A stretch of 40,103 nt of DNA from positions 1-40,103 of the forward strand of contig PLEI01000081.1 in NCBI GenBank assembly GCA_003136415.1, written 5' to 3'. Shown piece by piece: positions 9,762-18,484 of this stretch. Every line of letters starts with the position of its first letter. Positions within the stretch are counted from its first letter, which is position 1. The notes under the pieces were generated by a model. That model saw only the letters and a list, made by a program, of their open reading frames with translations, was not told the origin of the DNA and did no database searches. Both the position numbers and the translations under genes were made by a program. Source of the DNA: Acidimicrobiaceae bacterium. Its GTDB lineage: Bacteria > Actinomycetota > Acidimicrobiia > Acidimicrobiales > RAAP-2.

Positions 9762-10615
9762 TGCGCGTCTACTTCAGTTACGCCTTCAAGGAGACCTTCT
9801 CAAACCTTTGGCGAAACCGCATGATGACCGTCGCCGCCGTTTTGACGGTGGCCGTGTCGCTCTCCCTGGTGGGCGGTTCCCTCTTGCTCAAGCAGAGCGC
9901 GGCGCAGGCCACGGCGAGTTGGGAACAAAGCACGCCAGTACGAGTGTGGATGCAACCCACGGCGACGCCGGGTGAGATTTCAGCGGTGAGGTCCCAATTG
10001 GCGCAGTTGCCGATCGTGAAGAGCTGTGTTTTCACGACGAAACAACAGGATTTCAAAGAGGCTCGTTTGGTGATTTCGGTGAGCGACTTGCAGTTTCTGA
10101 CCGTCGCGGACATGCCGACGTCATTTCGTTGCACGCCGACGGTGCCCTTGGATGCGCTCACCGTCGAAACGACGTTCCAGCACCAGCCGGGCGTCTACAG
10201 AGTGACCGCGCCGGATCAACAGATTCGAGCGATGGCTCACACGATTCGAATTCTCCAAGTGGTCTTCCTCGCTCTCGCGGCCGTACTCTTGTTGTCTGCG
10301 TCAGTCCTCATTCTCAATACGATCCGAATGGCGATCTTCACTCGGCGACGCGAAGTGTCCGTGATGAAGCTGGTGGGTGCCACCAACTGGTTTATTCGCG
10401 TGCCGTACATCACCGAAGGCTTCGTCCAGGGATTGCTGGGATCGGGTGTCGCGATGTTGGCCGTGTGGGCGTTTCACACGTGGTATCCCTTGCACAATGA
10501 ATTTGCGCTCGATACCGCAAAGGTCTGGGGCACCAACGTGGTGGTTCTGGTAGCGGGTGTCGGAATCGGCTCGGTCGGATCGGCCATCGCGATCCGGCGC
10601 TTCCTCGACGTTTAG
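9761..10615 (+). CDS. ftsX: Cell division protein FtsX (permease-like)
   Basis: [43 protein letters not shown]...four TM segments; TGATG overlap with ftsE. Confidence 0.96.
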   Translation: MRVYFSYAFKETFSNLWRNRMMTVAAVLTVAVSLSLVGGSLLLKQSAAQATASWEQSTPVRVWMQPTATPGEISAVRSQLAQLPIVKSCVFTTKQQDFKEARLVISVSDLQFLTVADMPTSFRCTPTVPLDALTVETTFQHQPGVYRVTAPDQQIRAMAHTIRILQVVFLALAAVLLLSASVLILNTIRMAIFTRRREVSVMKLVGATNWFIRVPYITEGFVQGLLGSGVAMLAVWAFHTWYPLHNEFALDTAKVWGTNVVVLVAGVGIGSVGSAIAIRRFLDV

Positions 10616-11010
10616 CCGTTTTTCGCGGCGAAGTCGATCGCGAGGGAGTTCACGCAGTAGCGCAGACCAGTGGGAGTCGGACCATCGGGAAAGACGTGGC
10701 CCAGGTGGCCGCCGCACTGGGAGCAGAGAATCTCGACCCGGCGTTGGAGGAGTGAGCGGTCTTCTCGCTCGATGATGCTGCCGGGCTCGCAGGCGTCGAA
10801 GCTCGGCCATCCGCATCCCGAGTCGAACTTCTGTTCACTGGTGAAGAGGTGCTGGCCGCACCCGCCGCAGGTGAAGACTCCCGCGTCGTCCACGTGAAGC
10901 AGCGATCCCGTGAAGGGACGCTCGGTGGCGGCGTGGCGCAGCACGTCGAAGCGCTCGGGGGAAAGTTCGGCTTTCCACTCTTCTTCGGTCTTGGAGACGT
11001 CGTGAGTCAT
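10612..11010 (-). CDS. msrB: Peptide-methionine (R)-S-oxide reductase
   Basis: WKAELSPERFDVLRHAATERPFTGSLL...CGGCGQHLFTSEQKFDSGCGWPSF...CSQCGGHLGHVFPDGP...RYCVNSLAIDF. Confidence 0.97.
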   Translation of the reverse strand: MTHDVSKTEEEWKAELSPERFDVLRHAATERPFTGSLLHVDDAGVFTCGGCGQHLFTSEQKFDSGCGWPSFDACEPGSIIEREDRSLLQRRVEILCSQCGGHLGHVFPDGPTPTGLRYCVNSLAIDFAAKNG

Positions 11011-11016
11011 GAACCA

Positions 11017-11022
11017 ATCGTA
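11017..11022 (-). promoter_or_regulatory. Candidate -10 (TACGAT), leaderless start of msrB
   Basis: On the minus strand TACGAT-TGGTTC-ATG. Confidence 0.45.
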
Positions 11023-11262
11023 GGAGTCACGCGCACCGTCGTGCCGTCGTCCGAGTCGCGTCGTTACGTTTTATCGGTCTTACCTGCGCGAACTCCGACG
11101 CGAATCCTGTCTCGAGTCGGGATTTTACCAGCGGAGCCCGGTGCATTGTTCGACGGTACTCCGAGCAGGTTGGCGACGGCGACGCCCGCGTGAAAGCTCT
11201 CCCACGGCGAATGTCATCGGTGGAGTCGAGATGCGACCAGGGTGGCGAGTCGGAGTGGAGAG

Positions 11263-13185
11263 CTAGCTGAAGCGAGGGCGCGGCGATTCGGGCACGTGTC
11301 GCGGAAACTCGGCTTCGTCGCGCAGGAGACGATCAATGGCGCCGGCGATGCCCTCGGGGTCGAGACCGATTTCGGCGAGCAGCGCCTCGGGCTGGTGGTG
11401 TTCGAGGTAGGCGCGCGGCACACCGAGGATGCGCGTGGTCGGAAAGGGTCGGCCGAGTTCTTGGGCGCGAGAGCGCACGGCGGAGACCATCAATGTTCCG
11501 GCCCCGCCGTGGCGAGTGCCGTCTTCGACGGTGATGACCCGCTCGTGGAGGACGGCGTCATTGATCATCTCGGGGTCCGGCGGCAGGACGCGCACGTCGT
11601 ACAAGGTGACGAGCCCGGCGTCGGCCACCAGTTGCAACGCGTCGAAGGCACTGGCCGCCATCTTGCCCAGCGCCAGCACGCAGATCGAGCCGTCGCCCTG
11701 GTGCACGCGGCGTGCGTGCAAGCCCTCGCCGTGGCGACCGTCGAAGGGGCGAGGCGGGGTCTTGGGAAAGCGCACCGCGCTCGGACTGCTCAAACTGAGC
11801 GCGGTCTGTAGCATGACCGGCACCTCGAGGGCGCTCGAGGGCGCGAAGATCGTCATGTTGGGAATCGCGAGGCAGAGAGCAATGTCCAACACGCCGTGGT
11901 GCGAGGGGCCGTCGTCACCCGTGATGCCGGCGCGGTCAAAGATGAAGATCACTGGCAAGTCCAACAATCCGACGTCGAGATTGGCCTGATCGAAGGCGCG
12001 CGCGAAGAACGTCGAGTAGAACGCGACGACCGGTTTGAGTCCGCCCATCGCCATGCCCGCGGCCGCGGTGACGGCGTGCTGTTCGGCGATCCCCACGTCG
12101 AAGAAGCGTCGCGGAAAAGCCTCTTGAAAGGGCAACAGGCCGGTGGGTCCGGCCATGGCCGCAGTGATAGCTACGATGCGCTCGTCGCGACGGGCCTCGT
12201 TCATCAGGGCTTCGGAAAAGATTTGGGTGTAGGACAGCGAGGGCACGTCCTCGTCGTTGAGCCGCGGTGGGAGTTTGTAGTCGTGCATCTTGAGCATGTC
12301 CGAGGTCGCCGGCTCGTAGCCGCGGCCCTTCTCGGTCAAGACGTGCACCACGATGGGGCCGTCCCACCGGGCCGCGCTGCGTAGTGTCGCCTCGATCGAC
12401 TCGATGTTGTGGCCGTCGATGGGACCGATGTAGCGCACGCCCAGCGTCTCAAAGAACGTGTGAGGCGTCACCATCTCGCGCACCACGGAGGTGAAACCGT
12501 CAATGCCCCGATAGGCCGCTTTGCCCAAGCGCGGCAGGCGCGGCACCAGGCGTCGCACGCGCTGGCGCAACGTGAGGTACGTCCGGTTGAGTCGCAGCGA
12601 CGTCAGTGACGTCGAGAGCCGCGAGATGGTCGGCGCGTAACTACGCCCGTTGTCGTTCAGTACGATGACGACGCGCTGGCCGCTCACCCCGAGATTGTTG
12701 AGGGCCTCGTAGGCCATGCCGCCGGTGAGTGAGCCGTCGCCGACCATCGCCACGACGTGGCGTTTGCCGCCGTGGCCGATCAACTCGTGCTTGGACTCCA
12801 AAGCCACCGAGAGTCCGTGGGCGTAGGAGAGGGCGGTCGAGGCGTGCGAGGACTCAATCCAGTCGTGCTGGCTCTCGGTGCGATTCGGGTACCCCGACAG
12901 TCCGCCGCGCTTTCGCAAAGTCTTGAATCCGTAGCGGCGACCGGTGAGGAGCTTGTGCACGTACGCCTGGTGGCCGGTATCGAACAGCAAGATGTCCTTG
13001 GGGGACTCGAAGACGCGATGCAGGGCGAGGGTGAGCTCGACGACGCCGAGGTTGGAGCCCAAGTGCCCGCCGGTGCTCTTGACGGTGCCGATAATGAATT
13101 CGCGGATTTCAGAACTGAGTTGGTCGAGCTCATCAAAGGAAAGAGCTTGTAGGTCGGCGGGAGATTCAATCGACGGCAAAATCAC
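11263..13185 (-). CDS. dxs: 1-deoxy-D-xylulose-5-phosphate synthase
   Basis: STGGHLGSNLGVVELTLALHRVFESPKD...GDGSLTGGMAYEALNNLG...IDGHNIESIEATL...FDVGIAEQHAVTAAAGMAMGGLKPVVAFYSTF. Confidence 0.97.
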   Translation of the reverse strand: MILPSIESPADLQALSFDELDQLSSEIREFIIGTVKSTGGHLGSNLGVVELTLALHRVFESPKDILLFDTGHQAYVHKLLTGRRYGFKTLRKRGGLSGYPNRTESQHDWIESSHASTALSYAHGLSVALESKHELIGHGGKRHVVAMVGDGSLTGGMAYEALNNLGVSGQRVVIVLNDNGRSYAPTISRLSTSLTSLRLNRTYLTLRQRVRRLVPRLPRLGKAAYRGIDGFTSVVREMVTPHTFFETLGVRYIGPIDGHNIESIEATLRSAARWDGPIVVHVLTEKGRGYEPATSDMLKMHDYKLPPRLNDEDVPSLSYTQIFSEALMNEARRDERIVAITAAMAGPTGLLPFQEAFPRRFFDVGIAEQHAVTAAAGMAMGGLKPVVAFYSTFFARAFDQANLDVGLLDLPVIFIFDRAGITGDDGPSHHGVLDIALCLAIPNMTIFAPSSALEVPVMLQTALSLSSPSAVRFPKTPPRPFDGRHGEGLHARRVHQGDGSICVLALGKMAASAFDALQLVADAGLVTLYDVRVLPPDPEMINDAVLHERVITVEDGTRHGGAGTLMVSAVRSRAQELGRPFPTTRILGVPRAYLEHHQPEALLAEIGLDPEGIAGAIDRLLRDEAEFPRHVPESPRPRFS

Positions 13186-13191
13186 ATCGCC

Positions 13192-13197
13192 AGCCTA
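13192..13197 (-). promoter_or_regulatory. Candidate -10 (TAGGCT), leaderless start of dxs
   Basis: On the minus strand TAGGCT-GGCGAT-GTG. Confidence 0.5.
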
Positions 13198-13310
13198 GTT
13201 CTGAGAGCTCGGGACCCGAGAGGCCAGATCAGGACCTTCGCCCCGCGTCGCGGGCAAAGTTGCCGTAAGATCTTCACCGACCGAATCGTGTGGTCGAAGG
13301 GCGTGCCTCT

Positions 13311-13316
13311 TATACT
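13311..13316 (+). promoter_or_regulatory. Candidate -10 (TATACT), leaderless start of nfeD-like gene
   Basis: TATACT-gcgattt-ATG (13324). Confidence 0.55.
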
Positions 13317-13323
13317 GCGATTT

Positions 13324-13776
13324 ATGGCCGTATTCTTCTGGGTTGTCATCATCGTCATCAGTGGTTTGGCCGAACTACACACTAACGCGCTCGCCGCGCT
13401 CTTCGTCGGTGTCGGTGCCGGGGTTGCTTTCGTCGTCGCCCTGGGCGGGGCCTCGTTTCCGATCCAGGCTCTGGTGTGGCTGGTGGTGACCGCCGTCACC
13501 ATGGCGTTCGTGCGCCCGTTGGCCCTCAAGAAACTGCGTGCGCCCGCCGGCGATCTCTCCAATCCCATCCATACGACGCTCACCGGTCAATTCGGCGTGG
13601 TCGAAGACGAGGTCGGTGACGAAATCCACCCCGGTCGCATCAAGATTCGTGGTGAATCCTGGCGCGCCGTCACTGAGGCGGGTAACAACATCACCGTTGC
13701 CACGCCCGTCGTCGTCACCAAGGCTTACGGCACCACCCTCTGGGTGGAGCCGCGAGAGGCCTCGCGCGCCGAGTAA
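13324..13776 (+). CDS. NfeD-like membrane protein with C-terminal OB-fold domain
   Basis: MAVFFWVVIIVISGLAELHTNALAALFVGVGAGVAFVVALGG...GQFGVVEDEVGDEIHPGRIKIRGESWRAVTEAGNNI; beside an SPFH gene. Confidence 0.85.
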   Translation: MAVFFWVVIIVISGLAELHTNALAALFVGVGAGVAFVVALGGASFPIQALVWLVVTAVTMAFVRPLALKKLRAPAGDLSNPIHTTLTGQFGVVEDEVGDEIHPGRIKIRGESWRAVTEAGNNITVATPVVVTKAYGTTLWVEPREASRAE

Positions 13777-13779
13777 TTC

Positions 13780-14718
13780 CTAGGACGCCGGTGACGCCGG
13801 GGTCATCCCCGGCACGTCGGCCATCACGCTGCGCAGCGCCTGGGCCGCACCGAGCAACGCGGAACTCTCGGCGGGAATGATGAGCTTGGTGTTCTCCGAG
13901 GCGGCGAACTTCGACAACGTGTCGAGCTGCAGGATGGCGACCAGTGTGGGGTCGGGGGCCTGGGCTTTGATGGCCGCATAGACCAGCGCAACGGCTTGAG
14001 CCCGCCCTTCGGCCTCGAGGATCGTCGCTTGGCGAAGACCTTCGGCGCGCAGGATTGCCGACTGCTGGGCACCCTCGGCTTCCTTGATGGCGGCCTGGCG
14101 CTGGCCATCGGCGACGTTCACGGCGGACATCTGGGTGCCTTCGGACTCGAGGATGTGCGCCCGCTTTTCCTGGTCGGCCTGTTTCTGCAGGGCCATGGCC
14201 TGAAGGATCTGCTCGGGCGGAGTTATTTCGAGTACTTCGACGCGATTGATGCGCACGCCCCACTTATCGGTTGCTTCTTCCATTTGGGTCTGTAGCAGCG
14301 TTCCGATGCGCTCGCGCTGGGAGAAGGCCTCGTCCAACGTGATTGAACCGAAGACCGCACGCACCGAGGTTCGCGCCAGGTTGTCGGTACTGACCAGGTA
14401 GTCGGAGTTGGTGAAGAGGGCGAGGCGCACGTCAACCACTTGGGAGAAGATGGTGGCGTTCACGATAACGGCCACGTTGTCGCGGGTGATGACCTGCTGG
14501 CGGTCGCCGGTGCGCGGGGTCTCGCGCACGTCGACGATCCTCATGACCTCGATGAAGGGAACGATGAAGGTGAGTCCCGGGTTGCGAATGGCCTTGAATT
14601 CCCCAAAGCGCGTCACCACCCCGACGAAGCCCTGTTGGACGATTCGTACCGCTTTGACCAGGAAGACAATCGCTCCCAGCACCACCAGGATGGCGATGCT
14701 CAAAATGACCAGTTTCAT
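13780..14718 (-). CDS. SPFH/Band 7 (stomatin/QmcA-like) protein
   Basis: RIVQQGFVGVVTRFGEFKAIRNPGLTFIVPFIEVMRIVDVRETPR...VITRDNVAVIVNATIFSQVVD...DKWGVRINRVEVLEITPPEQILQAMALQKQADQEKRA. Confidence 0.94.
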   Translation of the reverse strand: MKLVILSIAILVVLGAIVFLVKAVRIVQQGFVGVVTRFGEFKAIRNPGLTFIVPFIEVMRIVDVRETPRTGDRQQVITRDNVAVIVNATIFSQVVDVRLALFTNSDYLVSTDNLARTSVRAVFGSITLDEAFSQRERIGTLLQTQMEEATDKWGVRINRVEVLEITPPEQILQAMALQKQADQEKRAHILESEGTQMSAVNVADGQRQAAIKEAEGAQQSAILRAEGLRQATILEAEGRAQAVALVYAAIKAQAPDPTLVAILQLDTLSKFAASENTKLIIPAESSALLGAAQALRSVMADVPGMTPASPAS

Positions 14719-14802
14719 TGCTCAATCCTTCTCTCTTATTCACCGCGCGCGAGTGACGCGTAGAGGTGGCGTAAGGCGGAGTGTACTGGGGATGAGCGCC
14801 GG

Positions 14803-14808
14803 TAGTCT
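14803..14808 (+). promoter_or_regulatory. Candidate -10 (TAGTCT), leaderless start of tldD
   Basis: TAGTCT-gaagaac-ATG (14816). Confidence 0.45.
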
Positions 14809-14815
14809 GAAGAAC

Positions 14816-16213
14816 ATGTCTGACACCCTGGTGCAACGCGAGGTCGTTCAACGAGTGCTGAATGAATCAATGGTCCGCGGCGCCGATTTCGCAGAGGTTT
14901 TCGTCGAGGATCGCATGAGCGCTTCGGCCTCGCTCGACCAGCGCCGCATTCAAGAGCTCAGCTCCGCGCGCAGTCGTGGCGCGGGCGTGCGCGTCGTGGT
15001 GGGCGAGACCACTGGTTTCGCCCACACCGCCGACTTGAGCGAATCGGGACTACTCGCGGCCGCGCGCGCCGCCGCCGCGGTCGCGCGCGAAGGACGGGGG
15101 GGTGTGCGAGAAGTCAGTCTCGAGACGCTGCGCGACTACCCGTCGCACGCTGAAGTGTCGCCCTCGAGCGTGCCCAAGGCGCACAAGATCGATCTGATGA
15201 TGCGCGCTGACGAGGTCGCGCGCGCCAGCGCCGACGCCATCAGCCAGGTCCAGGTAGGCCTGTCGGATTCCACGCGACGTTTTCTCGTGGCCAACTCCGA
15301 GGGCGTCTTCGCCGCCGATGACCAGGTACGTACGCGATTCGCGGTGTCGTGCGTCGCCAACGGCGACGGCGGCATGCAGACCGGGTATCGTCCGCTCGCG
15401 GCCACGCGGGGCTTTGAATATCTGACGCCCGAATCCGTTGAAGAGGCCGCGCGCGGCGCGGCTCAGCAGGCCCTGATCAAGTTGTCGGCGCGCCCCGCAC
15501 CCTCGGGCGACATGCCGGTGGTGCTCGCCGGCGGATCGGGCGGCATCCTCTTTCACGAGGCCTGCGGACACGGTCTCGAGGCTGACGCGATCATGAAGCA
15601 GGCCTCGGTCTACGCCGGCAAGGTCGGCGAGCAGGTGGCCAGTTCGCTGGTCACGCTCGTTGACGACGGGACGATGACGGGTGAGTGGGGGTATCTCGCG
15701 GTCGACGACGAAGGTCGACCTGGTGCGCGCAACGTGCTGATTGAGAATGGTGTCCTGACTGACTACATGTGGGACTACCTGCGCGCGCGAAAAGAAGGGC
15801 GAACGTCCTCGGGCAATGGGCGTCGCCAGAGCTACCAGCACCTGCCCATGGTGCGCATGACCAACACCTATCTTCTGGCGGGTGACGCCGACGCCGACGA
15901 GATCGTGGCGCAGACCCCGCGCGGCGTCTACGTGGCTCAGTTGGGCGGCGGACAGGTGAACACCGCCACCGGCGACTTCGTCTTCGGCGCCACGGCCGCC
16001 TTCATGATCGAGAACGGCCGCATCACGACGCCGCTGCGCGACTGCAACCTGATTGGCAACGGTCCCGAGATCTTGAAGCGGGTCGACGCGGTGGCCACTG
16101 ACTTCTCCACGACGCCGGGCACGTGCGGCAAGGACGGGCAACAGGTGCCCGTGGGTTGCGGCCAGGCCACGCTACGTCTCTCGGGTATCACCATCGGGGG
16201 GACGGCCGCGTGA
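14816..16213 (+). CDS. tldD: Metalloprotease TldD
   Basis: SRGAGVRVVVGETTGFAHT...VVLAGGSGGILFHEACGHGLEADAI...MRMTNTYLLAGDADADEI; HExxxH motif. Confidence 0.95.
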   Translation: MSDTLVQREVVQRVLNESMVRGADFAEVFVEDRMSASASLDQRRIQELSSARSRGAGVRVVVGETTGFAHTADLSESGLLAAARAAAAVAREGRGGVREVSLETLRDYPSHAEVSPSSVPKAHKIDLMMRADEVARASADAISQVQVGLSDSTRRFLVANSEGVFAADDQVRTRFAVSCVANGDGGMQTGYRPLAATRGFEYLTPESVEEAARGAAQQALIKLSARPAPSGDMPVVLAGGSGGILFHEACGHGLEADAIMKQASVYAGKVGEQVASSLVTLVDDGTMTGEWGYLAVDDEGRPGARNVLIENGVLTDYMWDYLRARKEGRTSSGNGRRQSYQHLPMVRMTNTYLLAGDADADEIVAQTPRGVYVAQLGGGQVNTATGDFVFGATAAFMIENGRITTPLRDCNLIGNGPEILKRVDAVATDFSTTPGTCGKDGQQVPVGCGQATLRLSGITIGGTAA

Positions 16214-17565
16214 GCGAGTTACTGGAGCGCGCCACGTCCCTCCTCGAGCGCGCCGCCGAGGGCGAAGAGATGGAAGTCTTCATCTCTCGCGGTGTTGAGA
16301 CTGAAGTGCAGGCGTACCAGGGTGAGATCGAGAATCTGTCGAGTTCCTCCTCCGCCGAGATCGGCATTCGTATTTTGATCGACGGCGCCCACGGTGCGCG
16401 CGTGGGCACCGCTTACGCCGGCTCGCTCGATGAGGAAGCGATCGCTGAAGCATTGTTCAACGCGCGCGACAACGCGCGCTTCGCCACCGAGGACGAATTC
16501 GTCGCCTTCGCGCGCCCCGACGGCGTCGTGCCGGTGTCGCTGGACTTGAGCGACCCCGCCGTGGGGTCGACGACCATGGACGCCAAGGTGGCGATGGCCA
16601 TCGAACTCGAGGCCATGGTGCGTTCGGGCGACTCGCGCATTCGCCAGGTCGATTCGGCCAATTACTCGGATTACCTCGCTGACGCCGCCATCGTGTCCAC
16701 GACCGGCATCTCGGCGACACTCGAGCGCTCGGGCGCCTACGTCTCGGTCGAGGCCATTGCCGCCGACGGCGGCGAGGATCAAACCGGTTGGGGACTGTCG
16801 GTCGGGCGCGCTCCGGGCGATTTGTCTCTCGAGACGGCGGCCGGTGACGCTATTCGACGCGCCACGCGCATGCTGGGGGCCGTCAAGGCGTCCTCGATGA
16901 AGGGCGCGGCGGTCTTCGATCCGCGTACCGCAGCGACGCTGTGGTCGATCATGGGCAGCGCTCTGAGTGGTGACGCGGTGGTGCGCGGTCGATCCTTCTT
17001 CGCGGGACGACTGGGCGAAGCCGTCGCCTCAGAACTCGTCACGCTGATCGACGACCCGACCGACGCGCGCCATTTCGCCGCGAGTCCCTTCGATTCCGAG
17101 GGTCTCGCCTCTCGCCGCAACGAGCTCATCACCCGAGGACGACTGAGCCAGTTCGTCTACGACACGGTGTCGGGTCGGCGTGCCGGCACGGCCTCCACGG
17201 GTAACGCCGTGCGCGCGGGAGTATCGGGCTCGCCCTCCGCCGGGTGTCGGGCGCTGCAACTCGTGCCCGGTGACTACGACCAGGAAGAGATCTTTCGCCG
17301 GGTCGGCAACGGTGTCTTCGTGGAATCCCTGACCGGCGTGCACTCGGGGGTCAATCCGATCTCGGGCGACTTCTCGGTGGGCATCACTGGTTTGATGATC
17401 CGCGACGGCGTTCTGGCCGAACCCATACGCGAGGTGACCATCGCCTCTACCCTGCAGCGCATGCTGCTTGACGTGATGTTCGTGGGCAACGACGTGCAGT
17501 GGTTGCCCGGGACAACGGCCGCGCAGACTCTCGCCATCGACGCGATCGCCCTGTCGGGGAGCTAG
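16210..17565 (+). CDS. tldE: Metalloprotease-associated protein TldE/PmbA
   Basis: VFISRGVETEVQAYQGEIENLSSSSSAEIGIRI...GNAVRAGVSGSPSAGCRALQLVPGDYDQEEI...SGDFSVGITGLMIRDG; GTGA overlap with tldD. Confidence 0.93.
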   Translation: MSELLERATSLLERAAEGEEMEVFISRGVETEVQAYQGEIENLSSSSSAEIGIRILIDGAHGARVGTAYAGSLDEEAIAEALFNARDNARFATEDEFVAFARPDGVVPVSLDLSDPAVGSTTMDAKVAMAIELEAMVRSGDSRIRQVDSANYSDYLADAAIVSTTGISATLERSGAYVSVEAIAADGGEDQTGWGLSVGRAPGDLSLETAAGDAIRRATRMLGAVKASSMKGAAVFDPRTAATLWSIMGSALSGDAVVRGRSFFAGRLGEAVASELVTLIDDPTDARHFAASPFDSEGLASRRNELITRGRLSQFVYDTVSGRRAGTASTGNAVRAGVSGSPSAGCRALQLVPGDYDQEEIFRRVGNGVFVESLTGVHSGVNPISGDFSVGITGLMIRDGVLAEPIREVTIASTLQRMLLDVMFVGNDVQWLPGTTAAQTLAIDAIALSGS

Positions 17566-17840
17566 TCGCTCGACGCGGAGGATGTCGCAGCCGGGGGCGC
17601 TTTTGCCGGGGGCGTTGTTGCCGGGGGCGACGTCGATGACGGGGGAGTGGCCGCTGAGGAAGATCCGCGCGAATCGGTCTTGTAGAAGCCCGAACCCTTG
17701 AAGACGATTCCCACGCCCGAAAACACCTTGCGTAGTTGGCCGCCGCAGGCCTCGCACACGCTCAGGGGCGCGTCAGAGAACTTCTGCACGGCTTCCACGC
17801 GCTGGTGACAGTTCTGGCATTCATATTCGTAGGTTGGCAT
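17562..17840 (-). CDS. FmdB-family zinc-ribbon regulatory protein with Pro/Ala/Ser-rich tail
   Basis: MPTYEYECQNCHQRVEAVQKFSDAPLSVCEACGGQLRKVFSGVGIVFKGSGFYKTDSR; stop shares CTAG with the tldE stop. Confidence 0.92.
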   Translation of the reverse strand: MPTYEYECQNCHQRVEAVQKFSDAPLSVCEACGGQLRKVFSGVGIVFKGSGFYKTDSRGSSSAATPPSSTSPPATTPPAKAPPAATSSASSD

Positions 17841-17909
17841 CAACCTTCTCTTTTCCGGGGGACTCGACCAGTTTACTCTTCCGCTTTCTCTTCGAGTCCG
17901 CGGCGTCGG

Positions 17910-17915
17910 TAGCAT
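17910..17915 (+). promoter_or_regulatory. Candidate -10 (TAGCAT), leaderless start of moaC
   Basis: TAGCAT-gacgag-GTG (17922). Confidence 0.5.
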
Positions 17916-17921
17916 GACGAG

Positions 17922-18428
17922 GTGGACGAATTCCACCAACTACGCCCATCGCCTCTCGGCGGCACCTTCCCACGCGACCGCGGTCCTACCGAGGCTACGG
18001 CGCGACGTGCCCTGGCGCGCTGCCGGGTCATGATGGCCCCCGAGACGACGGCCGCCATCGCCTCGAACGCCACCGCCAAGGGCGACGTGCTGGCCACCGC
18101 GCGCGTCGCCGGCATTCAAGCCGCCAAGAGTGCCGCCACGTTGTTGCCAATGGCGCACCTGGTGCTGGTCGGCAACGTCTACGTCAATTTCACCATTGCC
18201 GACAACTTCATTGAGGTGGAAGTCGGCGTCGACACTGTCGACCGGACGGGCGTCGAAATGGAGGCACTGGTGGCGGTGACTATCGCGGCGCTGACCATCT
18301 ACGACATGTGCAAGTCCATTGACCGCACCATGACCATCGAGCAGGTCGCGTTGTGGGAAAAGTCCGGCGGTCGTTCGGGCCCCTGGCGTCGGGCCGCAGT
18401 TGACGGTGACGATCTCGAGCCGGTGTGA
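17922..18428 (+). CDS. moaC: MoaC-family cyclic pyranopterin monophosphate synthase (divergent)
   Basis: KGDVLATARVAGIQAAKSAATLLPMAHL...DRTGVEMEALVAVTIAALTIYDMCKSIDRTMTI...KSGGRSG. Confidence 0.88.
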   Translation: MDEFHQLRPSPLGGTFPRDRGPTEATARRALARCRVMMAPETTAAIASNATAKGDVLATARVAGIQAAKSAATLLPMAHLVLVGNVYVNFTIADNFIEVEVGVDTVDRTGVEMEALVAVTIAALTIYDMCKSIDRTMTIEQVALWEKSGGRSGPWRRAAVDGDDLEPV

Positions 18429-18484
18429 CATCGTTGACCCCGTGGCCAACCAGCCACTACCCTTCTCGGTGATGAGAGTGAACC

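Noticed and set aside
15050-16141. 363-aa minus-strand ORF antisense to tldD
   Set aside because: Antisense to the conserved tldD; no recognisable domain and codon-bias artefact composition.
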